Shown here: positions 54,759-64,000 of the stretch, in pieces | How the letters are laid out: each line of letters opens with the position of its first letter | How positions within the stretch are numbered: the stretch's first letter is position 1 | NCBI RefSeq assembly: GCF_000211475.1 | Contig: NC_015474.1 | Coordinates: 992,001 to 1,056,000 of the forward strand | Direction of reading: 5' to 3' | Length of the DNA stretch: 64,000 nt | Origin: Pyrococcus sp. NA2 | GTDB lineage: Archaea; Methanobacteriota_B; Thermococci; Thermococcales; Thermococcaceae | Notes under the pieces: model-generated | What the model was told of the DNA's origin: nothing | The model's input: only the letters and a program-made list of their open reading frames with translations | Database searches by the model: none | Made by a program: the position numbers and the translations under genes

Positions 54759-55246
54759 CCCAAGAAATCAAAGTTGGAATAGGGGACTATGCAGTTGGGA
54801 AAGGAAATGGAGTAATAAGCACGTATGGTTTGGGGAGTTGCGTTGGAATAACGCTTTACGATAGAGTTACTAAGGTTGGAGGATTGCTACATGCCCTATT
54901 ACCTGAAGCTGAAAGGTATGGACATAGAGGAAATCCAGCCAAGTACGTTGACACAGGTCTTCAATTACTCTTAAGGGAGGTGCTAAAGCTGGGCGCATCA
55001 AAATTCAGGCTTGAAGCAAAACTCTTTGGTGGGGCTCAGATGTTTGAGAACATAAAGAGTAGTGAGCTCAAAATTGGAGAGAGAAATGTTCAGGTGGCTA
55101 AAAGAGAGTTGAAAAAACTTGGAATAAGGTTAGTGGCGGAAGACACGGGAGGTAAAGGGGGGAGAACAATTTACCTGGATCTTTCAACTGGAAGAGTTAG
55201 AATGAGAAAAGTGGAAGGAGGTAGAGTTATAGAAAGGGTGTATTAG
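54755..55246 (+). CDS. cheD: Chemoreceptor glutamine deamidase CheD
   Basis: 163 residues. Catalytic Cys in GLGSCVGITLYD, His in GGLLHALLPEA and Thr in YVDTGLQLLLRE. Deamidates Gln in MCPs and interacts with CheC. The C-terminus (DTGGKGGRTIYLDLSTGRV) is family-like. ATGA overlap with the second cheC. The frameshifted MCP gene starts 12 nt downstream behind GGGGGAATG. Confidence 0.95.
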   Translation: MTQEIKVGIGDYAVGKGNGVISTYGLGSCVGITLYDRVTKVGGLLHALLPEAERYGHRGNPAKYVDTGLQLLLREVLKLGASKFRLEAKLFGGAQMFENIKSSELKIGERNVQVAKRELKKLGIRLVAEDTGGKGGRTIYLDLSTGRVRMRKVEGGRVIERVY

Positions 55247-55258
55247 GGGGAATGAAAA

Positions 55259-57479
<2,221 letters not shown>

Positions 57480-57512
57480 TTCCCTTAATTTAAATTTTTA
57501 GGGGTGAGGAAG

Positions 57513-58250
57513 ATGGACATATTAACGGTAGTACTAGTATTGGTGGCAGTAATAGCTGGTGCCCTAATCTCTGCCTGGATGGTCTCATCAACATTGTCCC
57601 AGCAGATCAAGAACATGCAGGCATTATTAGTTACAAAGGCTGCAGAAGCTGAAACTAGGCATCAAATTGAGAGAAAAAGGGGGGAAGTGGTAGCAGAAAA
57701 ATCAAAGAGAGAGTCTGAAAAGAGAGTTAGTGAAGAGGAAATTGTAAAGAGGATAAAGCAGGTGATAGATGAGAAGGTTCAGAATGTCCTCAATGAGGCC
57801 AAGAAGAAAAAGGAGAGATTACTAATGTTGCTGGACGTTGCAAGGGGTTATGCACTTGGATTCGTAAGCGAGGACGAATACAATGCATTTCTCATGAGAG
57901 TTCTGAGTGAGCTAGATGAGTTCAAGAGGCTCTGGTTAGCTAGATATCCATCTACTGAGGATAGAGATAAGCTTAACCAGGTAATAGCCTACGTCGCTAG
58001 GACGAAGCTTCCAATTGAAGTCAGGGAGAGGGGGAAGGAAGGAACCGTTAAGTTGTCCCCGGATGAAGCACTCATAAGGATGACCTCCAGCATAAACAGT
58101 GCAATCTCAATACTTGACGACCTAATTAAGAAGAGGGGTGAAAATCCGGCTATCACTCCATTAGAGATTCAACTCCAACAGGAAGTTGAGAAGCTTAGGA
58201 AGAAAGTCGAAGACCTAGAGAGGAGACTTCAAGAACTTGAAGCCCTCTAA
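57513..58250 (+). CDS. Membrane-anchored coiled-coil protein of chemotaxis operon (paralogue B)
   Basis: 245 residues. One membrane helix (about 4-26), coiled coil (KKRESEKRVSEEE-like charged stretch), helical domain (KERLLMLLDVARGYALGFV, FKRLWLARYPSTEDRDKLN, TKLPIEVRERGKE, LSPDEALIRMTSSINS) and final coiled coil (VEKLRKKVEDLERRLQEL). The segment from about 150 to the end matches paralogue A in order and spacing. ATG 57513 follows GGGGTGAGGA. It lies 34 bp after the MCP and 15 bp before cheF. Cytoplasmic orientation of the coiled coil is likely, as with a receptor-array or motor accessory. Not a family I can name. Confidence 0.85.
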   Translation: MDILTVVLVLVAVIAGALISAWMVSSTLSQQIKNMQALLVTKAAEAETRHQIERKRGEVVAEKSKRESEKRVSEEEIVKRIKQVIDEKVQNVLNEAKKKKERLLMLLDVARGYALGFVSEDEYNAFLMRVLSELDEFKRLWLARYPSTEDRDKLNQVIAYVARTKLPIEVRERGKEGTVKLSPDEALIRMTSSINSAISILDDLIKKRGENPAITPLEIQLQQEVEKLRKKVEDLERRLQELEAL

Positions 58251-58264
58251 CGGGGGCACTGTAA

Positions 58265-59287
58265 ATGCCAATATTTGAAGCGAGGGTTAAGGTAGGCATA
58301 TCTTCATCCTGGGTCACGTCAAAGGTTAGCTGGAGGGATGCCCTGGCTCAGATAGAGAGCGATAGGATAGTTATTAAGTACTTAAGGATGGGCGAGGTTA
58401 TTGGGGAAGATAGCTATCCATTTTCAGCTTTAACTGATTTAGCAGTTAGAATCCCAGATGAGATCAAATTGAACCCCGAAAAGGATCACTTTGGGCTAAA
58501 ATTTTACATTCCTGGAAGAGGGGAGCTTCTCGTGATCTTCACCATAGAGGAAAATCTCTTGATTTATGACGAGAAGAAGTTTAATGAGTTTGTCCATAAG
58601 GTGTTTGAGGTTCTCATTAACGGGAAGAGCGTGATGCTTCAATTGGCTAGAATAGTGGGTGGCGCGATCAATATGGAATCAAAGTGGGAGGAGGGATGGC
58701 TTAGAGTTGTGAGGGTTAAATCGGCGAGAACTCAGAGAACTGAGAGGAGCATAGTTGTTATAACCAAGGATAAAAGGCCCGTCTCAATATTCTCAGATCT
58801 TGAGGACATAGAGATTGAGGAAGTTGACATGAATGGAAAGAAGGTTAAGGCATGGAAGATAAGACACTTCCACATAGATCAGAGTGTCACGTCTTATCTT
58901 TACATTCCCGATAAAAAGGTTCAACTATTCGTTCTAAGGTACCTACTCAAGTACAACCCGACAATGCTCGAGTTCATAATGAAAATTTCAGATGACTTCC
59001 CAACGTTGAAGTCGGAATTCCAGGAAATAATGGAGAAAGAGCTAAAGGAGCTTGAAAGCTTAGATGAAATGGAGAAGCAAATACTTGTAGCCCTTTATTC
59101 AGGGATAAATCCCCTTGAGCTTCACCAGTTCCTGGGTCTTTCAGAAAAGGAGATTGAGGAAATCTACGATAGGATGATAGATAAAGGATTGCTGAAGATA
59201 GTCATGATAAGAAAGATAGTGGATTTAACGAATGAGGGAAGAAAGATAGTTAATAAGTTGCTCAAGTACGGACTCGTCTCGATGTGA
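58265..59287 (+). CDS. cheF: Archaeal chemotaxis-archaellum adaptor CheF
   Basis: 340 residues. CheF (DUF439) links CheY and CheC/CheD to the archaellum switch. The N-terminal PH-like half is IFEARVKVGISSSW to YPFSALTDLAV, the central half repeats the pattern, and the C-terminal part is a winged helix (EKQILVALYSGINPLEL, FLGLSEKEIEEIYDRM). GGGGGCACTGTAA precedes the ATG. Last gene of the operon; its 3' end overlaps the glycerate kinase gene by 26 nt. The archaellum operon itself is not in the window. Confidence 0.88.
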   Translation: MPIFEARVKVGISSSWVTSKVSWRDALAQIESDRIVIKYLRMGEVIGEDSYPFSALTDLAVRIPDEIKLNPEKDHFGLKFYIPGRGELLVIFTIEENLLIYDEKKFNEFVHKVFEVLINGKSVMLQLARIVGGAINMESKWEEGWLRVVRVKSARTQRTERSIVVITKDKRPVSIFSDLEDIEIEEVDMNGKKVKAWKIRHFHIDQSVTSYLYIPDKKVQLFVLRYLLKYNPTMLEFIMKISDDFPTLKSEFQEIMEKELKELESLDEMEKQILVALYSGINPLELHQFLGLSEKEIEEIYDRMIDKGLLKIVMIRKIVDLTNEGRKIVNKLLKYGLVSM

Positions 59288-60569
59288 CAATTGCTATAAC
59301 TATGGAATTTACGTTAGTTCCTGTAGGGCCAGTAAATAGAAGTCCTCCAACTCTCTTCAAGGCTTCATAGGAATTGTGCTCCCTTAACGCTTTCTCAACA
59401 TCTATCCCCTTTCCTTCCAGCATCTTAAGTGTGTTTCCATCCACTATTCCACCTGCAGCATCTGTGGGGCCATCAGTTCCATCGGTGTCAAATGCGACAA
59501 CTATTGCCTCCAATCCGAATATCTTTCTGGCGACACTAAGTGCTATCTCCTGATTTGGCCCTCCCTTTCCACTTTTACCTTCAATTGTGACGGTCGTTTC
59601 TCCTCCAAACACAAGAACGACAGGTGGTTCAAATGGCCTGCCTGCTTCGGCTATCTCCTGAATTATTGAACCTATGAATAGGCCAGCATCTCTGGCTTCT
59701 CCCTCAAGTCTCGTTGTTATGATGTGAGATTTGAAGCCAAGTTCCTTTGCCTTCTCAACTATTGCCTCGCACGAAATGGAATTACTTGCTATGAGAAAAT
59801 TGTGAACATTGGGAAGATCTTCCTTTAGCGTTTCCTCTGCCTCTCCCTTTAATCCCTTTTCTATATGTTTTCTTACACTCTCGGGAACTTTTTCCCATAT
59901 TCCGTAGATCTCCAGTATCCTCTTTGCATCCCTAAACGTCGTTGGATCCTTAACGGTTGGACCAGAGGCTATTGCTTCCAAGTTATCTCCAACGACATCC
60001 GATATAATTAAGGCTATACCAGTGCCCCTAATCAGTTTGGCAAGCTTTCCTCCCTTAACCTTTGAGATATGCTTCCTGACAGTGTTTATTTCATGTATCT
60101 TGGCCCCACTCTTCAGCAATAGCTCGGTAGTCAACTTTAGATCCTCAAGAGATATTCCATCCTCAGGTAGCTCAAATAATGCTGACCCTCCTCCAGAAAT
60201 CAGAATGAAAACTATATCCTCCTCTCTAACTTTCTTTAGGAGATTTATCCCTTCTTTAGCTCCTAAAATCGAATTCTCATCTGGAATTGGATGACCGGCC
60301 TCTATGACTTTGGTTCTCTTTAGTTGTCTTCCATAACCGTACTTTGTAACGGCAATTCCATCTTCAACCTCAACTAACTCCTCAATTGCCCTTGCCATCT
60401 CACATGCTGCCTTTCCAAAGGCAAGCACGTAAATTTTTCCCTTAATCTTAAACTCTTTCCCCTTAACAAATAGTCTACCCCCTTCAATTCTGACGCTTTT
60501 CCTCACGGCCCTGTATGGATCGGCAGCCCTTATGGCCTCTCTCACTAGGCTTAGGGCTATTTCCCTCAT
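59262..60569 (-). CDS. Glycerate 2-kinase (MOFRL family)
   Basis: 435 residues. Converts D-glycerate to 2-phosphoglycerate. N-terminal kinase half (VLAFGKAACEMARA, EAGHPIPDENS, LISGGGSALFELP, NTVRKHISKVKGGKLA, ISDVVGDNLEAIASGPT) and the MOFRL half (FGGETTVTIEGKSGKGGPNQ, DTDGTDGPTDAAGGIVD, GPTGTNV). Typical for Thermococcales, and I recall the P. horikoshii homologue as PH0495, next to a che cluster as here. First in the tail-to-tail arrangement with cheF; 8 nt downstream of the RNA ligase gene on the same strand. Confidence 0.95.
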   Translation of the reverse strand: MREIALSLVREAIRAADPYRAVRKSVRIEGGRLFVKGKEFKIKGKIYVLAFGKAACEMARAIEELVEVEDGIAVTKYGYGRQLKRTKVIEAGHPIPDENSILGAKEGINLLKKVREEDIVFILISGGGSALFELPEDGISLEDLKLTTELLLKSGAKIHEINTVRKHISKVKGGKLAKLIRGTGIALIISDVVGDNLEAIASGPTVKDPTTFRDAKRILEIYGIWEKVPESVRKHIEKGLKGEAEETLKEDLPNVHNFLIASNSISCEAIVEKAKELGFKSHIITTRLEGEARDAGLFIGSIIQEIAEAGRPFEPPVVLVFGGETTVTIEGKSGKGGPNQEIALSVARKIFGLEAIVVAFDTDGTDGPTDAAGGIVDGNTLKMLEGKGIDVEKALREHNSYEALKRVGGLLFTGPTGTNVNSIVIAIVTSRRVRT

Positions 60570-60577
60570 AATACCAC

Positions 60578-61717
60578 CTAATCAACGAAGGCTTTCCCAC
60601 CTATCAGCTCTCTTATCTCCTCGGTCGCATCGGGATAGATCCTCTTAAACGTTATCTTCCACCCTCCTTTGATTTCCTCTATATCCACGATCTCTATCTT
60701 TAGTCCTAGCTTTTCAAAGTGGGTGACCATCTTATATGCTGTCTCTATTCTTTTTACTCTGACCTTGAACACCTCTGATATTTCCTCTTCCTGCTCAACA
60801 TCAAATATGCTCTCGACTAAAGGTTGGAGAAGAGCCTTCCCAAGTTCGAGGGCTATTCTGTTGAACTCTTCTCCCCTAATCCTATTCTCAGCTATGTAGA
60901 AGGCAAGTCTCGATATTCTGCTCGTGAAGTATCCTGGAGGTAATTCGTAGAATACCTTGGCCCCAATTCTTATGTCGTTTATGTTGGCAAACGGCGTAAC
61001 ATACTTCACTATTTTCTTCATGTCTGGGCTCTTCATCACTATTCCTTCCCTTCCCTCCTCACTGAGCCTCTCGATGATCTCTCGGATTTCCCCTATGTCA
61101 TCTCTGGTAAATTTTCCAAAAACTTCAACATGCCTTATCCCGTATTCCTCTGCTATCTTAAGTCTTTCCTCAACTGGAAGGCTTTTTCCAGTGTTTATCT
61201 CTTGTACATCGAAGAGGAAGAATTCTATGTCCTCCTTAACATAAGGAGGACCTTCTACAAGATAAGGACTCTCAGGTCCGGCCATCTCACCAACCAAGAC
61301 GAGGTTGGGATTATCCTTGAAAAATTCCTCTGGAATGAAATCGGTTATCCTCTCCGTTGTAAAGGGACATATGAAACCTCCCCTCGTTATCCCTAGAATT
61401 TTATCGCCAACTCTCACGACCCTGACGTTGTATCCGTCTACTTTTTCTTCAACGTAGAATTCTCCTCTCTTGAACGTCCTTCTAATTCCACTTTCAAGAT
61501 TAACGATTCTTTTTATATGGGGAAATCCGAGCACTATTGTTTTCTCATTAAATACAACCGTTCCTCTTCGGAACTTCCCAGCGGAATCCTTAAATCTAAG
61601 ATATCTTATACCTTCAAATTCGTCCTCAATTATCCCTCCCTTCATCTCAAGGGTCTCAACTCTACTTTCGGGAATTCCCAATCTCACGAGAATATCCTTA
61701 AAAGTGCTAGTGACCAC
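60578..61717 (-). CDS. ATP-dependent RNA ligase, Rnl3 family
   Basis: 379 residues. Nucleotidyl motif I with the adenylated lysine is VEEKVDGYNVRVV; motif Ia region is RGGFICPFT; motif III LVGEMAGPESPYL; motif IV GIVMKSPDMKKIVKYV. The C-terminal dimerisation domain is present. The P. abyssi homologue (Pab1020) circularises RNA, as I recall. GTG start behind TAGGGGAT. It lies between glycerate kinase and rio2 on the minus strand. Confidence 0.92.
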   Translation of the reverse strand: MVTSTFKDILVRLGIPESRVETLEMKGGIIEDEFEGIRYLRFKDSAGKFRRGTVVFNEKTIVLGFPHIKRIVNLESGIRRTFKRGEFYVEEKVDGYNVRVVRVGDKILGITRGGFICPFTTERITDFIPEEFFKDNPNLVLVGEMAGPESPYLVEGPPYVKEDIEFFLFDVQEINTGKSLPVEERLKIAEEYGIRHVEVFGKFTRDDIGEIREIIERLSEEGREGIVMKSPDMKKIVKYVTPFANINDIRIGAKVFYELPPGYFTSRISRLAFYIAENRIRGEEFNRIALELGKALLQPLVESIFDVEQEEEISEVFKVRVKRIETAYKMVTHFEKLGLKIEIVDIEEIKGGWKITFKRIYPDATEEIRELIGGKAFVD

Positions 61718-61753
61718 GTTGGATCCCCTACTAAAAGCTCGACTTTAACTTAT

Positions 61754-62698
61754 TTAACTTTCTGTTTCCTCGACCTTCTCTTTCCTCCCCTCTAACCAGG
61801 CCTCATAGAATCTCTTCCATTCCTCCTCAAAGTTTCTCTTAACTCCCCATCTTCTCCTGAACGCATTTAGGAGCACTGTTATGTCCCTCTTTAGTAGCTC
61901 TAAGCTCTCAGGATTTGCACAGCTTTGATACTGGGCCCAGTCTATTATCAATATGTCGTTATCTTCCGTTAGCACTACGTTGAACTCGCTCATGTCTCCG
62001 TGTACTATTCCAAACTTCACTATCTTTTCGTACTCATCTAAAACCTTGCCAAGTATCTCTCCGGCCTCTTCCTTGGTAAGATCGGTATCTTTCAAATCTG
62101 CTAACTCAACACCGCTTATGTACTCCATAACTATGGCATGCCTGTTCCATGCTATTGGCTTTGGAACCTTTGCAAATGGGCTAAGTAAGACCAATGCTTC
62201 ATGTTCCTTCTTTGCTATTAGCCTAGAGACGTAGAGCCAGCTCTTGTGGTGCTTGTCTGCAAAGACGTCACTATGGTATCCAGCCTTCCTGGCACTCGTT
62301 CTCTCTCCTATCCTGTTGAACTTTATAGCAACTTTTTCTCCTGAAGGTGTTATTGCAACATAAACATCTGCGTCCTTTCCAACTCCGATCTGCGTCGTGC
62401 TTATGGCCTCGATTATTCCCTTCTTCGCGAAGGCTCTAATGGCCAATGCATCATATCCATGTATCGTTAGCTGATAACCGATGTACCCCATATCGCTCCT
62501 TCTAACTACTAAGCTTAGGTTGTCCAACTTTCCTAACCTATAGCTCGCGCTCTCAACGTCCATTCTCGCGAACTTTGCAATTTCCTCGAGGGGGACCCAT
62601 CTGTAATACCTCATCTTCAGCTCTACCGCTCTTAAGAGTCTGAAGTCAATATCCTTTAACCTTGGATACGCTTCAAGGGCAAGTAACTTGCTCACCAC
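61754..62698 (-). CDS. rio2: RIO2 serine protein kinase
   Basis: 314 residues. N-terminal winged helix (LLRAVELKMRYYRWVPLEEI), then the RIO kinase: flexible P-loop IGVGKDADVYVA, Lys in KVAIKFNR, catalytic loop VHGDMSEFNVVL, metal Asp in LIIDWAQYQ. Acts in late 40S/30S subunit maturation. GTG start with AAGGAGGTGG at suitable distance. Charged C-terminal tail. Upstream gap shared with the divergent DUF835 gene (70 bp, promoter). Confidence 0.95.
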   Translation of the reverse strand: MVSKLLALEAYPRLKDIDFRLLRAVELKMRYYRWVPLEEIAKFARMDVESASYRLGKLDNLSLVVRRSDMGYIGYQLTIHGYDALAIRAFAKKGIIEAISTTQIGVGKDADVYVAITPSGEKVAIKFNRIGERTSARKAGYHSDVFADKHHKSWLYVSRLIAKKEHEALVLLSPFAKVPKPIAWNRHAIVMEYISGVELADLKDTDLTKEEAGEILGKVLDEYEKIVKFGIVHGDMSEFNVVLTEDNDILIIDWAQYQSCANPESLELLKRDITVLLNAFRRRWGVKRNFEEEWKRFYEAWLEGRKEKVEETES

Positions 62699-62768
62699 TT
62701 CCCAACCACCTCCTTAGCTTTCTCTAGGATAACGTTAAATATGTCAATGTCTAAACATTACTATTGGT

Positions 62769-63836
62769 ATGTCGCCAGTTAGTTTGGAAATTGCAATGTT
62801 GGTGACTGCCTTCATAAAGCTCCTAGCCGCAACATTCTTACTTAGGGTATATTTTAAAACCAATAGGAGGTCATCCCTCATCTTTGGTTTGGCCTTAATA
62901 TTCTATGCCATTAACACTGTCTCAGATTTCTTCGGAAATTACATGGTTAATCAGTTATCCTTGGCAATAGCCTCTGCAATGTTCTTTGCGGCCATGTACT
63001 CGTTGGGAGTTGAGGAAGCAACATTGTCATCTTCAAAGATGTTCCAGCTGAGCGTTTCAATAACCCCAATAATCATTACCCTTTACACATGGCTACTTAA
63101 AGAGCATACGGTGACCTTAGGAGAGTGGGGCATTATAAGTGTAAATTGGGGAATCTCAGGATTTTTTGCTGTCTTGGCGGGTGTAATAGGTCTGGATTTC
63201 AGAAAGATATTCGGCAATAAGGCGCTATGGCTTTCGTTCTCCTTGATTGCAATAGGGGGACATGAGATGGATTATCCATTCCTAAGACCTGTGGCCTGGT
63301 TTGCTCCAATAGGCTTTCTCATGGCGGCATTGTTCGTTTTGGCATTGCTTTATGGGATTCTTCAGGTCTTTGGAAGTGAAGTTTACTTCAAAAAGAGAAT
63401 AGTCGAAAGGCCAACTCAACTCCAATTAAATCCTGGAAGTACCATACTCACCATGGATGGGTTCAAAAAGATAATGCCTGCTCTGGAGAATTTCCCGGTT
63501 TTGGCCTTTATTAGGAATTTGAAACCCTACAAAGACTGGTACGTGTACTTTGTAACGAGAACTAAAGGGGTTGAAAATGCCATAGATCCAACTAACTTAC
63601 CAAAGATACTTGAGTTATCCAAAAAATATTTTCAAAATGTTGAGAATGGGATAGTCGTTATAGACTGTCCAGAGTACCTTTCCATATACAATGGCTTTGA
63701 GAACACCGTAAAATACCTCGCCATGTTAAAGGATTATGCAATAATAAACGACGGAACATTGGTCATAGTAACGAGCAAGGATGCCTGGGATGCCAAGCAA
63801 TGGTCAATATTGACGAATCTTCTCTCTAGCCAGTAG
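62769..63836 (+). CDS. Membrane protein with C-terminal DUF835 domain
   Basis: 355 residues. Seven or so membrane helices (about residues 5-205) are arranged like a histidine-kinase 7TM-type sensor, followed by a ~145-residue soluble DUF835 domain (GFKKIMPALENFPVLAFIR, DWYVYFVTRTKGVENAIDP, GIVVIDCPEYLSIYNGFEN, LVIVTSKDAWDAKQWSIL). DUF835 is confined to Thermococcales and related archaea and is often at the end of membrane sensor proteins; no biochemical function is known to me. TATA-like sequence TTAAATATG lies at about 62733. Its end overlaps the last gene by 33 nt. Confidence 0.82.
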   Translation: MSPVSLEIAMLVTAFIKLLAATFLLRVYFKTNRRSSLIFGLALIFYAINTVSDFFGNYMVNQLSLAIASAMFFAAMYSLGVEEATLSSSKMFQLSVSITPIIITLYTWLLKEHTVTLGEWGIISVNWGISGFFAVLAGVIGLDFRKIFGNKALWLSFSLIAIGGHEMDYPFLRPVAWFAPIGFLMAALFVLALLYGILQVFGSEVYFKKRIVERPTQLQLNPGSTILTMDGFKKIMPALENFPVLAFIRNLKPYKDWYVYFVTRTKGVENAIDPTNLPKILELSKKYFQNVENGIVVIDCPEYLSIYNGFENTVKYLAMLKDYAIINDGTLVIVTSKDAWDAKQWSILTNLLSSQ

Positions 63837-63998
63837 TTCCTTCACTTCCCTTTTTAGATCCTCAATACTGCCTTCGTTTAGGATAACATAATCGGCGATA
63901 TCCTTTATTTTCCTAGTCTTGTAGAGATTTTCTTCCCACTCATCGAACTTTAAGAGATCTTCAAGGCTCTTTATCCCCCTGTCCTTGTCAGCTCCTCT
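63804..63998 (-). CDS. Nucleotide-kinase-like protein (UPF0200-type), C-terminal part
   Basis: The minus-strand frame enters from the right edge and ends at TGA (63804-63806): 64 residues of the C-terminus. It reads RGADKDRGIKSLEDLLKFDE, then WEENLYKTRKIKDIADYVIL and NEGSIEDLKREVKELLARE. The ADYVI-NEGS-EDLKREV ending is characteristic of dephospho-CoA-kinase-like P-loop proteins such as UPF0200. The P-loop itself lies outside. Family call is by pattern only. Confidence 0.6.
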   Translation of the reverse strand, partial: RGADKDRGIKSLEDLLKFDEWEENLYKTRKIKDIADYVILNEGSIEDLKREVKELLAREKIRQY

Positions 63999-64000
63999 CC

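Overview
The window is a stretch of a hyperthermophilic euryarchaeal chromosome of the Thermococcales, almost certainly Pyrococcus. The evidence is membrane-anchored LonB, a 653-residue tungsten GAPOR-type oxidoreductase, Trm56, SAM hydrolase, archaeal-type NadM, an Rnl3-type RNA ligase, RIO2, the stomatin/NfeD pair and CheF, with AGG/AGA-rich codons, archaeal TATA boxes and GGTG-type ribosome binding sites. Several genes resemble P. horikoshii and P. abyssi proteins. From memory, the HAD protein here is not identical to P. horikoshii PH0459, so I leave the species open.

Layout. (1) 1-11 kb, housekeeping: lonB (5' end cut off), a small protein and a processive-type GT2, the GAPOR-type enzyme with a HAD hydrolase, a decayed IS200/IS605 element, then a CDP-alcohol phosphatidyltransferase, Trm56 and a transglutaminase-like lipoprotein on the minus strand, facing SAM hydrolase-nadM-KH on the plus strand. 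(2) 10.8-21.5 kb, accessory: a minus-strand peptidase/MFS/CPBP-like operon, a minus-strand operon of three exported proteins of unknown function, a tnpB relic, a plus-strand operon (anchored protein, methyltransferase, CPBP protease), an AAA ATPase with a palindromic operator-like site, a nitrilase and a nitroreductase. (3) 21.6-27 kb: M32 carboxypeptidase, then three archaeal ATPases in tandem, the third broken. (4) 27.2-40.8 kb, surface and glycosylation: short-type STT3/AglB, two GT4 enzymes, a large secreted S-layer-like protein, a one-pass exported protein, a GT-C-like membrane protein ending in a domain shared with the secreted protein, a truncated GT-C, a dolichyl-phosphate-type GT2 and a flippase. 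(5) 40.8-42.6 kb: a decayed AbiE-type toxin-antitoxin pair and tRNA-Gln(TTG). (6) 42.9-45.9 kb: stomatin/NfeD, a zinc-ribbon protein and a Ca2+/cation antiporter. (7) 45.9-59.3 kb, chemotaxis: minus-strand soluble MCP-cheW-coiled coil, and divergent cheR-cheY-cheB-cheA-cheC-cheC-cheD-MCP-coiled coil-cheF. (8) 59.3-64 kb: glycerate 2-kinase, RNA ligase, RIO2, a DUF835 membrane protein and the end of a nucleotide-kinase-like gene.

How the parts work together. The chemotaxis block holds a full bacterial-type signalling set plus CheF, the archaeal adaptor to the archaellum motor. Each of its two divergent operons also carries one copy of a paralogous membrane-anchored coiled-coil protein next to an MCP. 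I see no standard family for this pair and consider it the best candidate for an undescribed component. The membrane MCP has lost its first transmembrane helix through a one-base frameshift in a T run, and the cheB ribosome binding site is buried in a 12-bp hairpin that also contains the cheY stop codon. Region 4 reads as a locus for building, flipping and transferring N-glycans onto surface proteins, several of which are rich in N-x-S/T sequons. Regions 2 and 5 and the IS relics are the plastic part of the window.
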